NCBI GenBank assembly: GCA_028274465.1
Contig: CM051456.1
Coordinates: forward strand, 16,457,745-16,521,744
Source: Plantago ovata
Taxonomy: Eukaryota > Streptophyta > Magnoliopsida > Lamiales > Plantaginaceae
Direction of reading: 5' to 3'
Length of the DNA: 64,000 nt
Under the pieces are notes generated by a model. That model was not told the DNA's origin, made no database searches, and saw only the letters and a list, made by a program, of their open reading frames with translations. Shown piece by piece: positions 25,313-37,204 of the stretch; the first letter of the stretch is position 1; every line of letters begins with the position of its first letter. The position numbers and the translations under genes are program-made.

Positions 25313-26071
25313 CTATGCTATCCTTAGTCGAACAAAACTGAAAATGGTGACTCTTTGGTTCTAATCTGTAGATTTCTGTGGAGAGACAGAGAGAGATTGA
25401 GTTTGATGATTGATTAATTGATTTCAGAGAACCGGGTCAAATACGCGACCCATCTGAAAGAAATGGACCCGGTGTGAAAAAGCCCATGGACCCATAAAAT
25501 TGACCAAGAATACTCCTTCTCTCCGTCTGACCAAAAATGAAAAAAAAAAAAAAAAAAAAAAAAACTGACCAAAAAACTGATCTAATTCGAATTCGACTGA
25601 TTTGTAATATAAAAAGAAATTAAGCAAAGTTGAGTTAAACAAAATTTAAGACGAAAATAACAAGATTGTTATGAAATTATGAGTTTAAACTTATGAATTA
25701 TCACTTATAGTCTGACAAATAAATTGAATCAAACAAACAAACAATGATAAGATAACCGGCGTAGTTTAAAATATATGTTGGTGTTTGAACTGTTTTCATT
25801 GATTTTGCATCACTTGTTGTTTCTATGTTTATTTATACGTTTGGTCATCGAAAAATAAAAAATCTCATCACATGGACATAAATTCATATATTTATATGCA
25901 AATATGCCAAACTCAATGTTTTGAATTTGTTTTTTCTTGCAAGTCACAAGATATTTTATTTGCAAAGCACTTCTCTATACAAAACAAGTATTTTGCGCAA
26001 TTAGATGAAGATTTTGGCTTCGGACTTGAAGGTATTCATACACCTAAAATCTCAATACAATTTATCAATAA
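25313..26071. other. Intergenic: QCR9 promoter, poly(A) tract, BIC 3' side
   Basis: The left part is the QCR9 promoter. A run of about 25 A residues starts near 25539, preceded by ACTCCTTCTCTCCGTCTGACC, which looks like the end of a Stowaway-type element; no matching second end was identified. No gene is seen in the rest. Confidence 0.45.
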
Positions 26072-26476
26072 TCAAACTTTTAACTCCCTCACATTTGTAG
26101 TAGATGTTTTTCGTGTCTCGGCAACGAGAGCTTGTCGAGCTGCATCAAGCTTTTTACGAGCTATAAGAGCGTCAAATGAGGAAGATTGTGTCCAATCCTT
26201 GAGGAAAGCTTCTTGCCCCCATGTGTCCGGTATCACTACACTTCTAACACTAACCTCTTTCCAATGCTTCTTCATTCTTTCAGCTCCCAATAAGTCTTCC
26301 GGTTTTGGTTGATCAACAACTTTGATCTCCATGGATGGTGCAAAAGTAGATGGTTTTGTTGATTTGCAATTTGAAATGGGGTTCAAGGGGAGAGGATGAG
26401 GGGTGGTTTTGGTTGTATTGGTGGTTTGGTGTTCTTGGTCATTGGATCTTGCATCTGTGGTGAAGGAAGGTTCCAT
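26072..26476 (-). CDS. BIC-type protein (blue-light inhibitor of cryptochromes)
   Basis: A single exon of 134 aa. Residues 1-60 are low-complexity, rich in Thr, Pro and Ser. The conserved block follows: GAERMKKHWKEVSVRSVVIP, then DTWGQEAFLKDWTQSSSFDA, then ARQALVAETRK (about residues 64-120). It matches the cryptochrome-binding domain of Arabidopsis BIC1/BIC2 (RLKKHR..., WGQEELLKDW...FD, ARxALVEE). BIC proteins bind photoexcited CRY2, block its oligomerisation and so damp blue-light signalling in the nucleus. I chose the inner Met at 26476 because the upstream in-frame Met at 26521 lies about five bases from the TATA box and so upstream of any normal transcription start. A G-box lies 165 bp upstream. 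Intact; paralogue identity (BIC1 or BIC2) is not decided. Confidence 0.85.
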   Translation of the reverse strand: MEPSFTTDARSNDQEHQTTNTTKTTPHPLPLNPISNCKSTKPSTFAPSMEIKVVDQPKPEDLLGAERMKKHWKEVSVRSVVIPDTWGQEAFLKDWTQSSSFDALIARKKLDAARQALVAETRKTSTTNVRELKV

Positions 26477-26525
26477 TTTTTGATGAAGAAGTAGTGTAAT
26501 GGTGCAAAATTGTTTGGTCATGGTC

Positions 26526-26535
26526 TATATATATA
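26526..26535 (-). promoter_or_regulatory. TATA box of the BIC gene
   Basis: TATATATATA, about 50 bp upstream of the chosen ATG at 26476. It places transcription initiation near 26495-26505 and so rules out the ATG at 26521. Confidence 0.65.
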
Positions 26536-26644
26536 GATCGTGTAGCTTGGAATGTGAGTTCAGGCCCAATTACACATTTCTTGCTTTCTGGCCTTAAAGT
26601 GAGTTTGAGTCTCCTTTTTCCTATTGGTTGGCTCCAAATGTTTG

Positions 26645-26650
26645 CACGTG
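26645..26650. promoter_or_regulatory. G-box (CACGTG) in the BIC promoter
   Basis: A perfect CACGTG in context GCACGTGTC, about 115 bp upstream of the TATA box. G-boxes bind HY5 and PIF factors. BIC genes in Arabidopsis are light-induced through HY5, so this site fits the feedback role; binding itself is inferred. Confidence 0.6.
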
Positions 26651-28261
26651 TCTTTCTTCCTATTATCATTTTTATTTATTCTTTTTATTATTCTTTTAGT
26701 TGAATTTTATGCCATGAACATGATGCTAATTTTATTTCCTATTTCCCTGGAAGCTAGATACCTAGTAGAGAATAAGTGAAGCTACTCATAAATGAATAAC
26801 TCATGCTATATGCTATATAGTGCTTTGCAAATGAATATTAAGAAATTGCATAGTATGCAATTGGACTCAAAGTATGTTCTCTCATGTTGTCACCGGGAGA
26901 AGGTGAAGGTCAGATCGCCACCACTTGAAGCAGTTCCCTATCAATCAAGCCAATTGGCGGAATGTCAGATGTTTTTTTTTTTTATAGGGAGACTAACTAA
27001 GCCGCGGATGCACTATCAAAGTATGGAATTGAAAAGTTGGCAGGAAGTTTTGTGAGAAGTACCAACACAAAGTGACCCCCTAGCATCTAAAAAATATTCT
27101 TTTGGCCAGGGTCATGTGAATAACTTTTGTATTTGGGATTTATGTACGATTTGGTTAGCAAATTTTGTACTTAACGATCGAACAAAATCCTATCATTCAC
27201 TTGTTCCAAGTCCAGATCAGGAAGTTTTTGTAATTCCTCTTCCTCTGGTTTATTCATTGCTACAATAATATGTTGTTGTGCTTTATGGTGTTTTAATGTC
27301 TTGGACAGTGCAACACATGAAATACAATGTATAAGTATGGGACAACACTACAACTCATAAAGCATCATGAGGCACTACAATATGATGATGTAGCATGGAT
27401 CAAAACGTAACTTTGTTTTTAGGGAATACTGTGTTTATGAGAACTAAGTTTGTTGATTTTAATGAAAGTGACAAAGTGTTTCATAAATTAGCTAAATCAG
27501 CTACGTACTAGCAATATTTTCACGTAACAAATTTATTTTGGTTAAACCGTAAAATAAACTATAACTAGTCTTATTAAGTAGAAGATAAAGCCACAAGCTC
27601 ATTAGAGACTCAATGCGGGCAATGCCAATGCCAAGTGATGCTATCACATATCTGAGACTCTTAAGTTCAAGCATAAGGTGAAATGTGGACTTTTAAGTTG
27701 TAATGAAATAAAGAGCAAAGGGACCATAGCCTAGATTTGTCCACGTTCAGCCAGTGTAAGTCCTATAAAATTTGCATAAAGTAGAGGAGGAGTTGGTTTG
27801 TTTGAGAGGTAAGTATGAGGCGGCTAAGGGATGTGGACACATAACAACACAAAGACAAACAAAAGGCTACTGCATCTACCAATTATTATTCTCTACACAA
27901 ATTAGCAGGACGTGGACACCATGTCCTATTATCATTTTAGATACTTTGCCCATTCATGACGCTTCATTCTTCTCCATCTTATGTTTCAAATCAACTATTG
28001 GCCGCGTTTTCGCAACTTGACTGTCACATCAGTTCCCCGTATTTTAACTTATCTTCTAGAGTAGATTTCAAACTCGAGACTCAACCAAGGACAACTTTTA
28101 AGTGAATGAAAATCACAACAGCAGGAATCGTAATTGGATTACCTAATAGAGATGTACTAGAGAAAATTTTGGCTTTTATCAGTTCAGTGTATGCTCCCAG
28201 TCTGTTAATGGTGATCTGATATCGTACTTACAGTATGATGATGCAGCCATAAACAGCTAAT
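26651..28261. other. Intergenic between BIC promoter and EMP70 3' end
   Basis: A stretch of 1.6 kb with no recognisable gene. A frame of 82 codons at 27.77 kb has no domain and no splice partner. A T12 run is present near 26971. The last few hundred bases are the likely 3' UTR of the EMP70 gene. Confidence 0.4.
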
Positions 28262-31200
28262 TCACTCGCTTTTGACAGCATGGCATATGCGCCGGACAAA
28301 CAGAAACGAGGCTTGAAAGCTTATTGCCCCCAGAATTAAGAAGAATGCATAGCACATGCAGGCACTGTACCCAAAATAGAAGAACGCCTGCAGGACACCA
28401 CTCATATTTGACTTCAAAAAGAAGTATACTGAATACGCAAACATGAAGATTGAGGTTGAGCCACCGCATAAAATGGACCTGAGTATGTTAACAACATGAT
28501 CAGTACAGGGGTATGGTGGTAAAGATGAAAAATGTAATGACAGCATGTTCAAATGGTGCAATATACAAATAGAATATTCGGCCTCATATTCTAACAGAAA
28601 CTTGCAGAGGCTGTAAACTTAAGGAATGAACAATTTTGGCATGAAACTCTGTTTCTAATACCAAATTTGTACGGAATCTGCCCCTACTTTATGCTAATAA
28701 CACAGGATTGGCTTGTCCTTTTGGAAATACCGCACAATAACCCCTTTCTTACAGGTTTGAGAAGTTTAGGCTTCCCCTTTTGCACCAAAACATTCCAAGT
28801 ACTACTACTAAAGATAAATGGGTTTGTGTGCAGATACTTCGGAAGGATAAGGTCATAAGGAGATACAACACAATAAAATAAACATACATGCAATAAATCA
28901 TAAAACACGTGTTCAAAGAGAGTCTGCAAGAACTAGGACAAAAATATACCTCCACCACCATTCATGGTCCTCCGCTGCCAGTTGAAAGTATGTCAAGCAA
29001 ATACTCATCATTGCAGTAAGTATGGCAAGAAGAACGAACGTCACAAACAAAATTGCTGGAGTGGTGTAAATCTTATAGCCCCAGATACTAGCCATCAAGT
29101 TGTGCAGTTCAAGGATAATGGCACTGAAAGGTAAAAGACCTCCGAGAAACATTTGGGCAGGGGGTTTCCGAAACCAAGACAACGAAGGAATCTCCTTTGG
29201 GATTTTCTTTGTTGGAGTTGATTGGAGTTCAGATTTGTAGTGGTGTCCAACTACTGCACCAAGGCCATGTAGTGGAATTGCGAAAAATGCATACAGAAGG
29301 AAAATGACAAATATGGTTCCAAAAGGAAGTGCTGCAGTGATACCAGCATATGCAGCCAGCATATTGAGGATGAATGCCGTAAAAATGAAAGGACCAACGA
29401 AGAGCAACCCAGCCAGCAAAACGCTCCTTTCCTGTTATATAGTTAATATAATTGCCTCTTGTTTCACGTTGAAATTTGGTTTAAAGTTTAAAGGAATTTG
29501 GGATGCAATTAATATTATTACCCATTCAGATTCAGCATACTGAGTGCATAAAGATGCTGAAGAATAGCCAGCAACAACAGAAGTAAGGATGTAAGAGATG
29601 AACAGAGAAGTTGACAGAGAACCACGGCTGTAAGGATAGATAACTCCCAGGGATGCCAAGACAAATAAGATACAAATCCTGCATAAGACAAGTAATAATT
29701 ATTAAGACACTTGTCAGCAGCAGTGCGACATTTGAATTCAACTTCACCAGAACTCGAGAAAATATGGTTTACTTCGTGGCTAGTGCCTAAATATCCCCTT
29801 TAAGTGTTACAATATTTATTATCAGTTATTTGTTTCACTTGGTCCAAATAGATATGGCAAACAGGGTTTGCTCAATGGTTCAATTTGTAATTGAATTATT
29901 TTAGGATATCAAACTGCCAGATTAACAAACCATAACATTAAAGATCAGAATCAGCTATTTTCGCTCAAGAAGATGCAAGTTCCGGATATTGAGTATCTAT
30001 GGATGGAGAAGAAACAAAATAGTAGTAGTAGTTATTTTGGAAAAGGGTAAAACTAGGTACAATGGCATGTTATTCCGTTGGTGATATGTGGATCACTGGA
30101 TCATGTGTTTTAGGCCTGAAATCAACTTCTTTGCAGAACACAAGTGTGGGTAGTACATGTCCCTGCCCCAACTTCTACGGCGCAAGGGAGTGTTTAGCAT
30201 GAAGGATTTGCCCTTTATCAGGCAGGTGGACATGTAATGGAACAGTTTTTACACCACCAGTAATGAAACATAAATTACAATCGACTTAAACGACAAGATA
30301 GAATTAATCAGAGTGAATGGGAAGAAATAGCTTACATAGTCAGCAACTGGGTACCCGAGCCTATGACAGCAGAAAATAAAGGCATGTTAGATGGACTTCT
30401 GAAAACATCCCCATGAATGTGTTTCCAACCAATTTCTTTATCTTCCTCTTCATCTCCACCTGACCATCTGATGATACATGCATGGGACCAAAATTAAATA
30501 AATAAGAGCCACACTGGTGTACTAAAATCGATTAACACAGAAGTTGCAAGAGAAAGTAGTAAATACCAAAACACAGAAATTTACTTTTTCAAATCATTCT
30601 TCAGATGCCTCATGAAAAGCACAGCTAGTAGTCCCATAAGCAGAACTACGATGGCAATGGAATTCAAGAAAGAGAACCAGTGAATTTGCTGGAGTACAGG
30701 CATCATGGAAGCTCTTGAGAAGCGATCCGTTCTAGTGTTATAAGGACTAGATGTTTCAGTCCAGAAAATGGAATAAGTGAATTCAACATTGATGTCAGCA
30801 TCTTGTGTTATCTCTACTACTTGAGTTGGATCACCGAACGCACTAACTTCTATGACTTGATTACCGTTGTAAAGTGCATCGAACTGAACGTGCGTAAACA
30901 GAAAATGCCTTGGCCCCTTGCCGTCAGCAGTCCAATTTTCATCTTCCACTTTACCTATGAATGCCCACAAGGGGAGATCATCATAGTACATCTGGAAGTA
31001 AAATTCATTACTTATAGCCTCTCTAAATTTCGTGATGTTCCCTCTATTGAGATTCTTTTGGCAAAGAACTGTCCGAGTCTTGTTGACAGCGAATTCCAAC
31101 TTGTATAAAGCATTTGCCAACCGGTCTCCGTTTAAAATTTCCCCCACGCTTTCCTTCTTCTCAAGCACCTGATCTACAAAGGAGAAAATGACTAGGTATA

Positions 31201-32397
31201 TAATAATCTTTATACATTATATTCGTAATTCATACCAACTATGACAACCTACTTATATAAAATTACATATTGCTGCAAATAAGGTTAATGAAAGTTCCAT
31301 AGCTAACCTGGATGACAGAAAGGGAGCTCATAATATTGGTATGTTTCACTGCAAGACAACAAATTAAACAAACTAATCATGAACAATATGCTCCAAAATG
31401 TAGTTATTCAAAGTTCCAAAGCAGCAATTTTAGGTGATGCTGACACAGTTCAACTATTAGACAGCAAGGTAATAAACTAGTTATTGGAGATATAGTTTAG
31501 AACTATGCTACATTCTTGAAGAATATGTCAAAGCACACTAGCATAGTCACGGCATAAGAAGTGAAAAGCGATTGTGATCATATCAGACTACGACCAATTC
31601 TGCCAAAGACTTGGAGAGTCACAACTACTAAAAGAAATTTATCATGAGAATGTTATCCCAATTTGAGGTACTTTCCATTCTAATTACTGAAGTTGCTAAA
31701 ATATTTCTGCAAACAATAAGCAGAGAAGCTACGATTATTGGCGCTGAAGCTCATAAATTTATATAAAGCCACTTCAGTTCACAATGGAGGAAGACTTGGT
31801 GATAAAAAGGCCAACTAACTTCAACTGGCAAATGCGGTAAACTTGGAAGTGGAAACAACAAATTTTCATAGAGATTAACATTGACATGATTGAGGAGATC
31901 AATCGCCAAGCGAATACAATCTAGATAATCCTGAAAGACTCAATTAGTTTTCGCCCACAGACAAGCACTATCAAATCAAGCATTCAATATGATTTTCTAA
32001 CAGGTTTTCCTTTCTCCAACTAAAAAGAACTTCAAGCATTCAATATTTACTGATAGCAGATTGACATGATTCAGTAATTTACAGAAAAAGCTTTCAGCAT
32101 TCATTTACTACAACTCAATAATAATGGAAATCAGTTGCCCACAGGAGAAATCAACAAAAGCCCATTTGGAAGCAGGCAAGAAACAACAAATCCGAAAATA
32201 CTAAAGAGTATACTAAGTAAGTAAATATGAAGAGAAGAAATGAAATGGTATGAAAGCTACCTGGGATTGTGAAGGGGTCCAATCTTGTTTACAAAAAGGG
32301 GAACCGAGTCACCTACATTGTATGTGTTGGCTGAATGAAGCGATATTGGTAATATGAGTAACAGATTGGTAACCAAAATAAGTTTATCAATTCTCAT
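28262..32397 (-). CDS. Transmembrane 9 superfamily (EMP70/TMN) protein
   Basis: Seven exons: 32397-32261, 31348-31308, 31173-30585, 30467-30336, 29678-29522, 29431-28950 and 28478-28262. They total 1755 nt (584 aa). Residues 1-24 form a signal peptide. The lumenal domain carries NPSETYQYYELPFCHP, LNGDRLANALYKLEF and a NxT site. Nine membrane helices follow, starting at HWFSFLNSIAIVVLLMGLLA. Other family hallmarks are GGDEEEDKEIGWKHIHGDVF, GSGTQLL, FFAIPLHGLGAVVGHHY, AEDHEWWWRS and NMSGVLQAFFYFGY. The C-terminus HAVKSE fits the KxD/E Golgi-retention motif. These proteins sit in Golgi and endosomal membranes and act in membrane-protein sorting. Exon 2 is only 41 nt. Intact, length normal. Confidence 0.95.
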
Positions 32398-33876
32398 TTC
32401 GGATCAATCTCGCCTACCCTCTGTGGGTTTCCGCCGGAAAAACGTCGTCACTGATGTCGGTAACAGAAGGGAAGGAAAGGTCAACGTTTTTTATTTACTT
32501 TTGAATTTTTTACTCCATTAGATTATGATTAAGTATGTTTTCTTTTTCTTCTTGTAATGTTCTTTACTTTAATAAAAGGATTCGTCGATTAAAAAAAAAA
32601 AAAGTGTTTTTCTCTTTATAAAATAAGAAGAATAATTAAATATTGTGTTATATTGATACTAATATTTGATTTTAATTTGTGGCTACTGAAATGTGTTGAT
32701 AGAATATAAAATTATTATAAACTTTTCAAATATGATAAAAAAATAAAATGATGAAACTCTAATGGGACGCCTAAAATGTCAAAATGGTACAAACGCTTTG
32801 GGACGGATAGAGTATTGCGTTTGGAAAGTATATAAGAGTTTACACTCTCGACGTTGCTAGATCGTAGAGAAGATACACATTAAGGGTTTAAGTTGTGGTC
32901 AAATTTATAAAAGATCCAGAAATTCTAAATCATCTAAATATCTAATTGATCCCTCCTGAAAATTTAGTCCATTGTACAAAATGACATCCCAACAATAAGT
33001 CAATAACATATTCGATCAATAATTTTGGAGTGAACTAATTGAAAAATAAAATCCATTTCTTTACGTTTTAGCAATTGACATGCTGGCTAGGTAGAATATT
33101 CCTAGCCTAACGGTGTGGAGGAATAATTCAAGGGGGTTGAACTTGAACTTAATTACTTGAGCTAGCTATCTTTTATTTATTTAATTTCTTTAAAGAAAAA
33201 GATAGAATATAATTTTCACATAATTCGGAATAATCGAATGTGAAAACATTAAAAAGCCAAACAACTCAACAGTAAATCTAACTATCCTAATAAGTGAGCT
33301 AGCCTAGCGACATTTTTACGAATATACACAGTCTCAAAAGAATAAAAAGAATAAAAGTTGACAGGCTCGATCTTCTTTTTAATAAAAAGAAACCCCGTAA
33401 ATCTAATTAACTACCATACTCCTACTCTTATAAGTACTGCACATTTCTCCCAAATACTAAAATTATACCGACCTTGTACCTATGTCAGGGTTCAAGACTC
33501 CAACCAACCCCTAACTACCAACCACCTTATAACTCCTATCACAAGCTCGGTCTTAATCACATTCTTGCGATCTTACTTATAATTAATCATGATAGCTTAT
33601 ATGGTATACACTGGAAGTTTGTTTTTCTTAATTATTGTTGTTGATGAGTATAAGCATCTTTTGTACCCTCGAGTCCTCGACAAAGAAATCTTAAGGTCTC
33701 AAAATCCATACATTATAAGTGTATGTCGTTAACGATCCAATACATCAATATCGGCATTTTCTTATATTAACGATATTATTAGATCGGTATAAATGAAGGA
33801 TTAGTATAATTCTGAACCATTCTTCCCCATTTGTTTATTCTTTTAACTATTACTTGCCGCGTTGCACGTTACACGT

Positions 33877-34070
33877 GCGAAGCATTCTCCTTGTTAAACT
33901 TTTTTTTTTTTAATGTTCACTAAATAATTTAGTCCTATATTGTTATTGTGGTTATATGTTTTTTTGTGACGATGTGTGAAGCGTTCTCCTTGTTATTTTT
34001 TTTTTTTTTTGATGTTCACTTAATAATTTATTCCTATGTTGTTATTGTAGTTATACGTATACGTTTTTTT
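33877..34070. repeat. Tandem duplication, about 99-bp unit
   Basis: GCGAAGCATTCTCCTTGTTA followed by a T run, ATGTTCACT, AATAATTTA, TCCTAT and TTGTTATTGT appears at 33877 and again at 33976 with about 10-15% differences. Confidence 0.8.
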
Positions 34071-34562
34071 TACTAATAAAAGTCACTCCTAATAAAAGGA
34101 TTTAAAGGGGCTAAAAATTGTTTATTAAAAAAGAATGAGAAAAAAGTGCTAAATTGGAGAAAAATTAAGAATTGAGGGAGTGATGTACAATCTTTTCTTA
34201 TTCGGCTATTATTAGATGATAATAATAATGACCTATAGTCGTAGCAGGATAAGTGCTATTTTTTATTTCTTTATTTTAAATTCAGGTGTTTTGAGAATCA
34301 TTTCTTATAACTTAACTTCTCAAATCTCAACTATAGAACTAAATAAAGTCAAATTATGTTTCAAATTATGATTATAATTGTATAAGCAAATGATTGCGGA
34401 CACTAATACATCTTTCAGGGGATTTGCAAGCAGATTCAATTAATTATCTGGACATTTGTTGTGTCGTACGTTGACATATACGTTCTTTTGATTTAAGTAC
34501 ATGTGATAATATTTAAATATGCCCTTAAAAATATGAAGTTGTTTAAAACAAATTATGAATAA

Positions 34563-34814
34563 GGCTCTGTTATCTACGTCTGAAAAAAGTTTGAACCGAA
34601 CTGAACTGAACTGAACTTATTTGTAGTACAAAATACTATTAGTCAAATCTGAACTGAACTAAACTTAATGCATCTGAACTGAACTGAACTGAACTGAATG
34701 GATCTGAACTTATTTGTAGTACAAAATACTATTAGCCAAATCTGAACTGAACTAAACTTAATGCATCTGGACTGAATTTATTTTTATCAATTTTCAGATG
34801 AAAAGAACAGAGGC
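34563..34814. mobile_element. Tourist-like (PIF/Harbinger) MITE copy 1, 252 bp
   Basis: The left end GGCTCTGTTATCTACGTCTGA is inverted-repeated at the right end (TCAGATGAAAAGAACAGAGGC). TAA flanks both sides (34560-34562 and 34815-34817). The interior is built from CTGAACTGAA-type pentamer repeats and a duplicated segment containing TTTGTAGTACAAAATACTAT. The 3-bp TAA/TTA duplication is typical of PIF/Harbinger elements. No coding capacity. Confidence 0.8.
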
Positions 34815-37100
34815 TAATTAGTTCAGTTGGACTAAGTTGAATCTGACTTAGTGGCCCAAGAAGGTAAGTCGATCGGACGGCAACCCTGCACTCCTACAAC
34901 ACCACAAGCAGCACCCATGAGACAACCTCTGGTCCAACAACAATATGTCTCTCAGGCTCAGCGCGCCTTTCCTGAGAAGGACTGGTCCGTCCGACTGAAT
35001 AAGTACAGACTGCCAATGGTAATTAAAAGGTCAAATTTTTGATATCGAGCTTAAAAGCCTTGGACAGTCTACCAGGCCCAATTGAGAGTTGGGCCTATTA
35101 AGAGCACATTAGCTCATATAATGCGTGTGGCACCATCCAGTGTTTACACCTATCATTAATCGTGAGGTAATTGATAATTCACACTTATACCATGCACATT
35201 ATAATACGTACCTGAAGAGTCTACAGTTCGAAGAAGTAAAATTTTCATACCGGTCTTGGATTGTCTTGGATTATATATTAACTGACCACTCCATTCTTTG
35301 ATACATGTCATACAGAGTTATACATACATGTGAAGATTTGGTGTATCAAGAAGAAATGTTTCGAGACGAACTAACAAAATCCCACCATCAGCATTATATG
35401 TGTATGATTTCATCCCCACGCGATTATTGTTTGTGAAGTCTTAACGTATAGTCAGTTCTGCATATTGAAGTTCAAGTTCAACTTGCTCGATAACATGATT
35501 GAGTCGGCTTTAAGTGCAATGCTTACCATGTCAATTTGTACGGTTTGACTCATTTCTTGCTGATTAAAAGACTCGGTGTACAACTATGTTTTGCTCAGAG
35601 CATGTTTTAAGCAATTCCATACAAAACTCGTTAAGACATGGCTTACAACGCAAAGTTTTTTTATACTAGGTAAGTAGCTATGCCTTGCTCCAGTACTATT
35701 TCTCCCTCTCCCTGAGCTTATTTATTGTATTTCGAACTCAAATTGACATATTAAACTGTTTTATATTAACGAGTCAGTTCGAATTCGACTTGAGCACAAC
35801 TCAGATCAAACTCTTAGGTGAGAGATCACTCATTTCACTGGATCCACCTTGTATAAACAACACATACGCAGTTTGTATTACATAAATCAAATACATAAGT
35901 GCATAAGCATAACCATGCATGTTTGACGATCATCATTGAATTAAGGCAACCATAGAAAATATCACAAACAACATGTTAAAAAAACATTCACGAGGCATGA
36001 TCTATAGGTGAATGTGAAATTTGACTAAGATTAGAAAGTATTTCATTAGCATTGTAGAATCGGACCCACAAAGTATTTTATCCGAAAACATAAACATGTT
36101 TGTTGATTGTGATTTGCAGAGGAATATAAGCGTGACAACAAAAACATGGGCCTTTGGAATCGTGATTACTTATTGCTTTAGGCTTTAGCATCCCGGCCCA
36201 TTTGTTGTTGTTTCAAAGAGAGTAGCAATAATCATCAAGTACTTTCCATAACAAGGTAAGCCATTTCATAATTACTTTTAAAACTATCTTCCCCAGATGA
36301 TGAGATGAGATCAACTTTCCGTCCATCACTTTTAGTTCTTTAAGCCATCTTGTGCAATCTTTATTTTGTCTTGCCCTTCAATTCGTCTTGTCAACTTCAA
36401 CAAAATTATTAGAGTAGTAGTTTTTTATTTTCTTAACTATTCGAAATTTGACCTAAGATAAGTTATATATTGAGGTTACGAATTTCTCATGATAAAAATT
36501 AGTCTACACTCAGATTTTAAGCTTGTTAAAAGTCAATTTCGCACTTGATTATCTAATTAACTTGGACATAAGAAACGTAGTATTGCAGTTCAATTTGTTG
36601 CTATCTTGACGGCGCGAGCACATTTTAGTATTGAACAGAGTTACCTACTCCATGAAGCATATTCCTACTCCTACGTACGTGTCATGAACCCATCATTAGT
36701 TTATGTAAGTAGAGCATTATTTATAATGGGCGGGCAAATTTAACGGAATGACATTGGGTTTTTGGTGCCATCAACCCCTTTTATTTTTAGGTAATCTATA
36801 TTAAAATTGTTTATGTTGTTTTTTTAAACTGTTTTTTAGGAGGTTATATAATATGTGTGGTATTTGATTTAGTGGTAGCCTGGTCGGATCCACAATAAAT
36901 AAATGTGGATATACAAATTTAGCAAAAAAGAAAAAACGTAAACATTCTCTAGAAAAAAAGAGAAGAAAAACATAAATAAAATGAATACGTAAGCAATCTA
37001 AAAAACAGATGAGTATGAAAGATTAAAAACTTCTTTATTTAGGTAATTCTTGTCACATGCTTATCGCTTTGAATTTTTTAAAAAGGTGTTTGCAAATGCT

Positions 37101-37204
37101 TACTTAAATTGATTATTTATTTTCTATATCTTTAAACAATTTGTTAGTAACATACTTAAATTGATTATTTATTTTCTATATCTTTAAACAATTTGTTAGT
37201 ACTA
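37101..37204. repeat. 52-bp tandem duplication
   Basis: TACTTAAATTGATTATTTAT and the following bases to TTTGTTAGTA occur twice in direct succession (37101 and 37153) with essentially no differences, so the duplication is recent. Confidence 0.9.

Noticed and set aside
25872..26312. 146-codon frame on the plus strand
   Set aside because: Mostly antisense to the BIC coding region; no recognisable protein.
26477..26521. Longer N-terminus for the BIC protein starting at 26521
   Set aside because: That ATG lies about five bases from the TATA box, so it would be upstream of the transcript start.
32798..32815. Possible Stowaway right terminus (TTTGGGACGGATAGAGTA)
   Set aside because: No matching left inverted repeat found within 400 bp, so mentioned only in the intergenic note.
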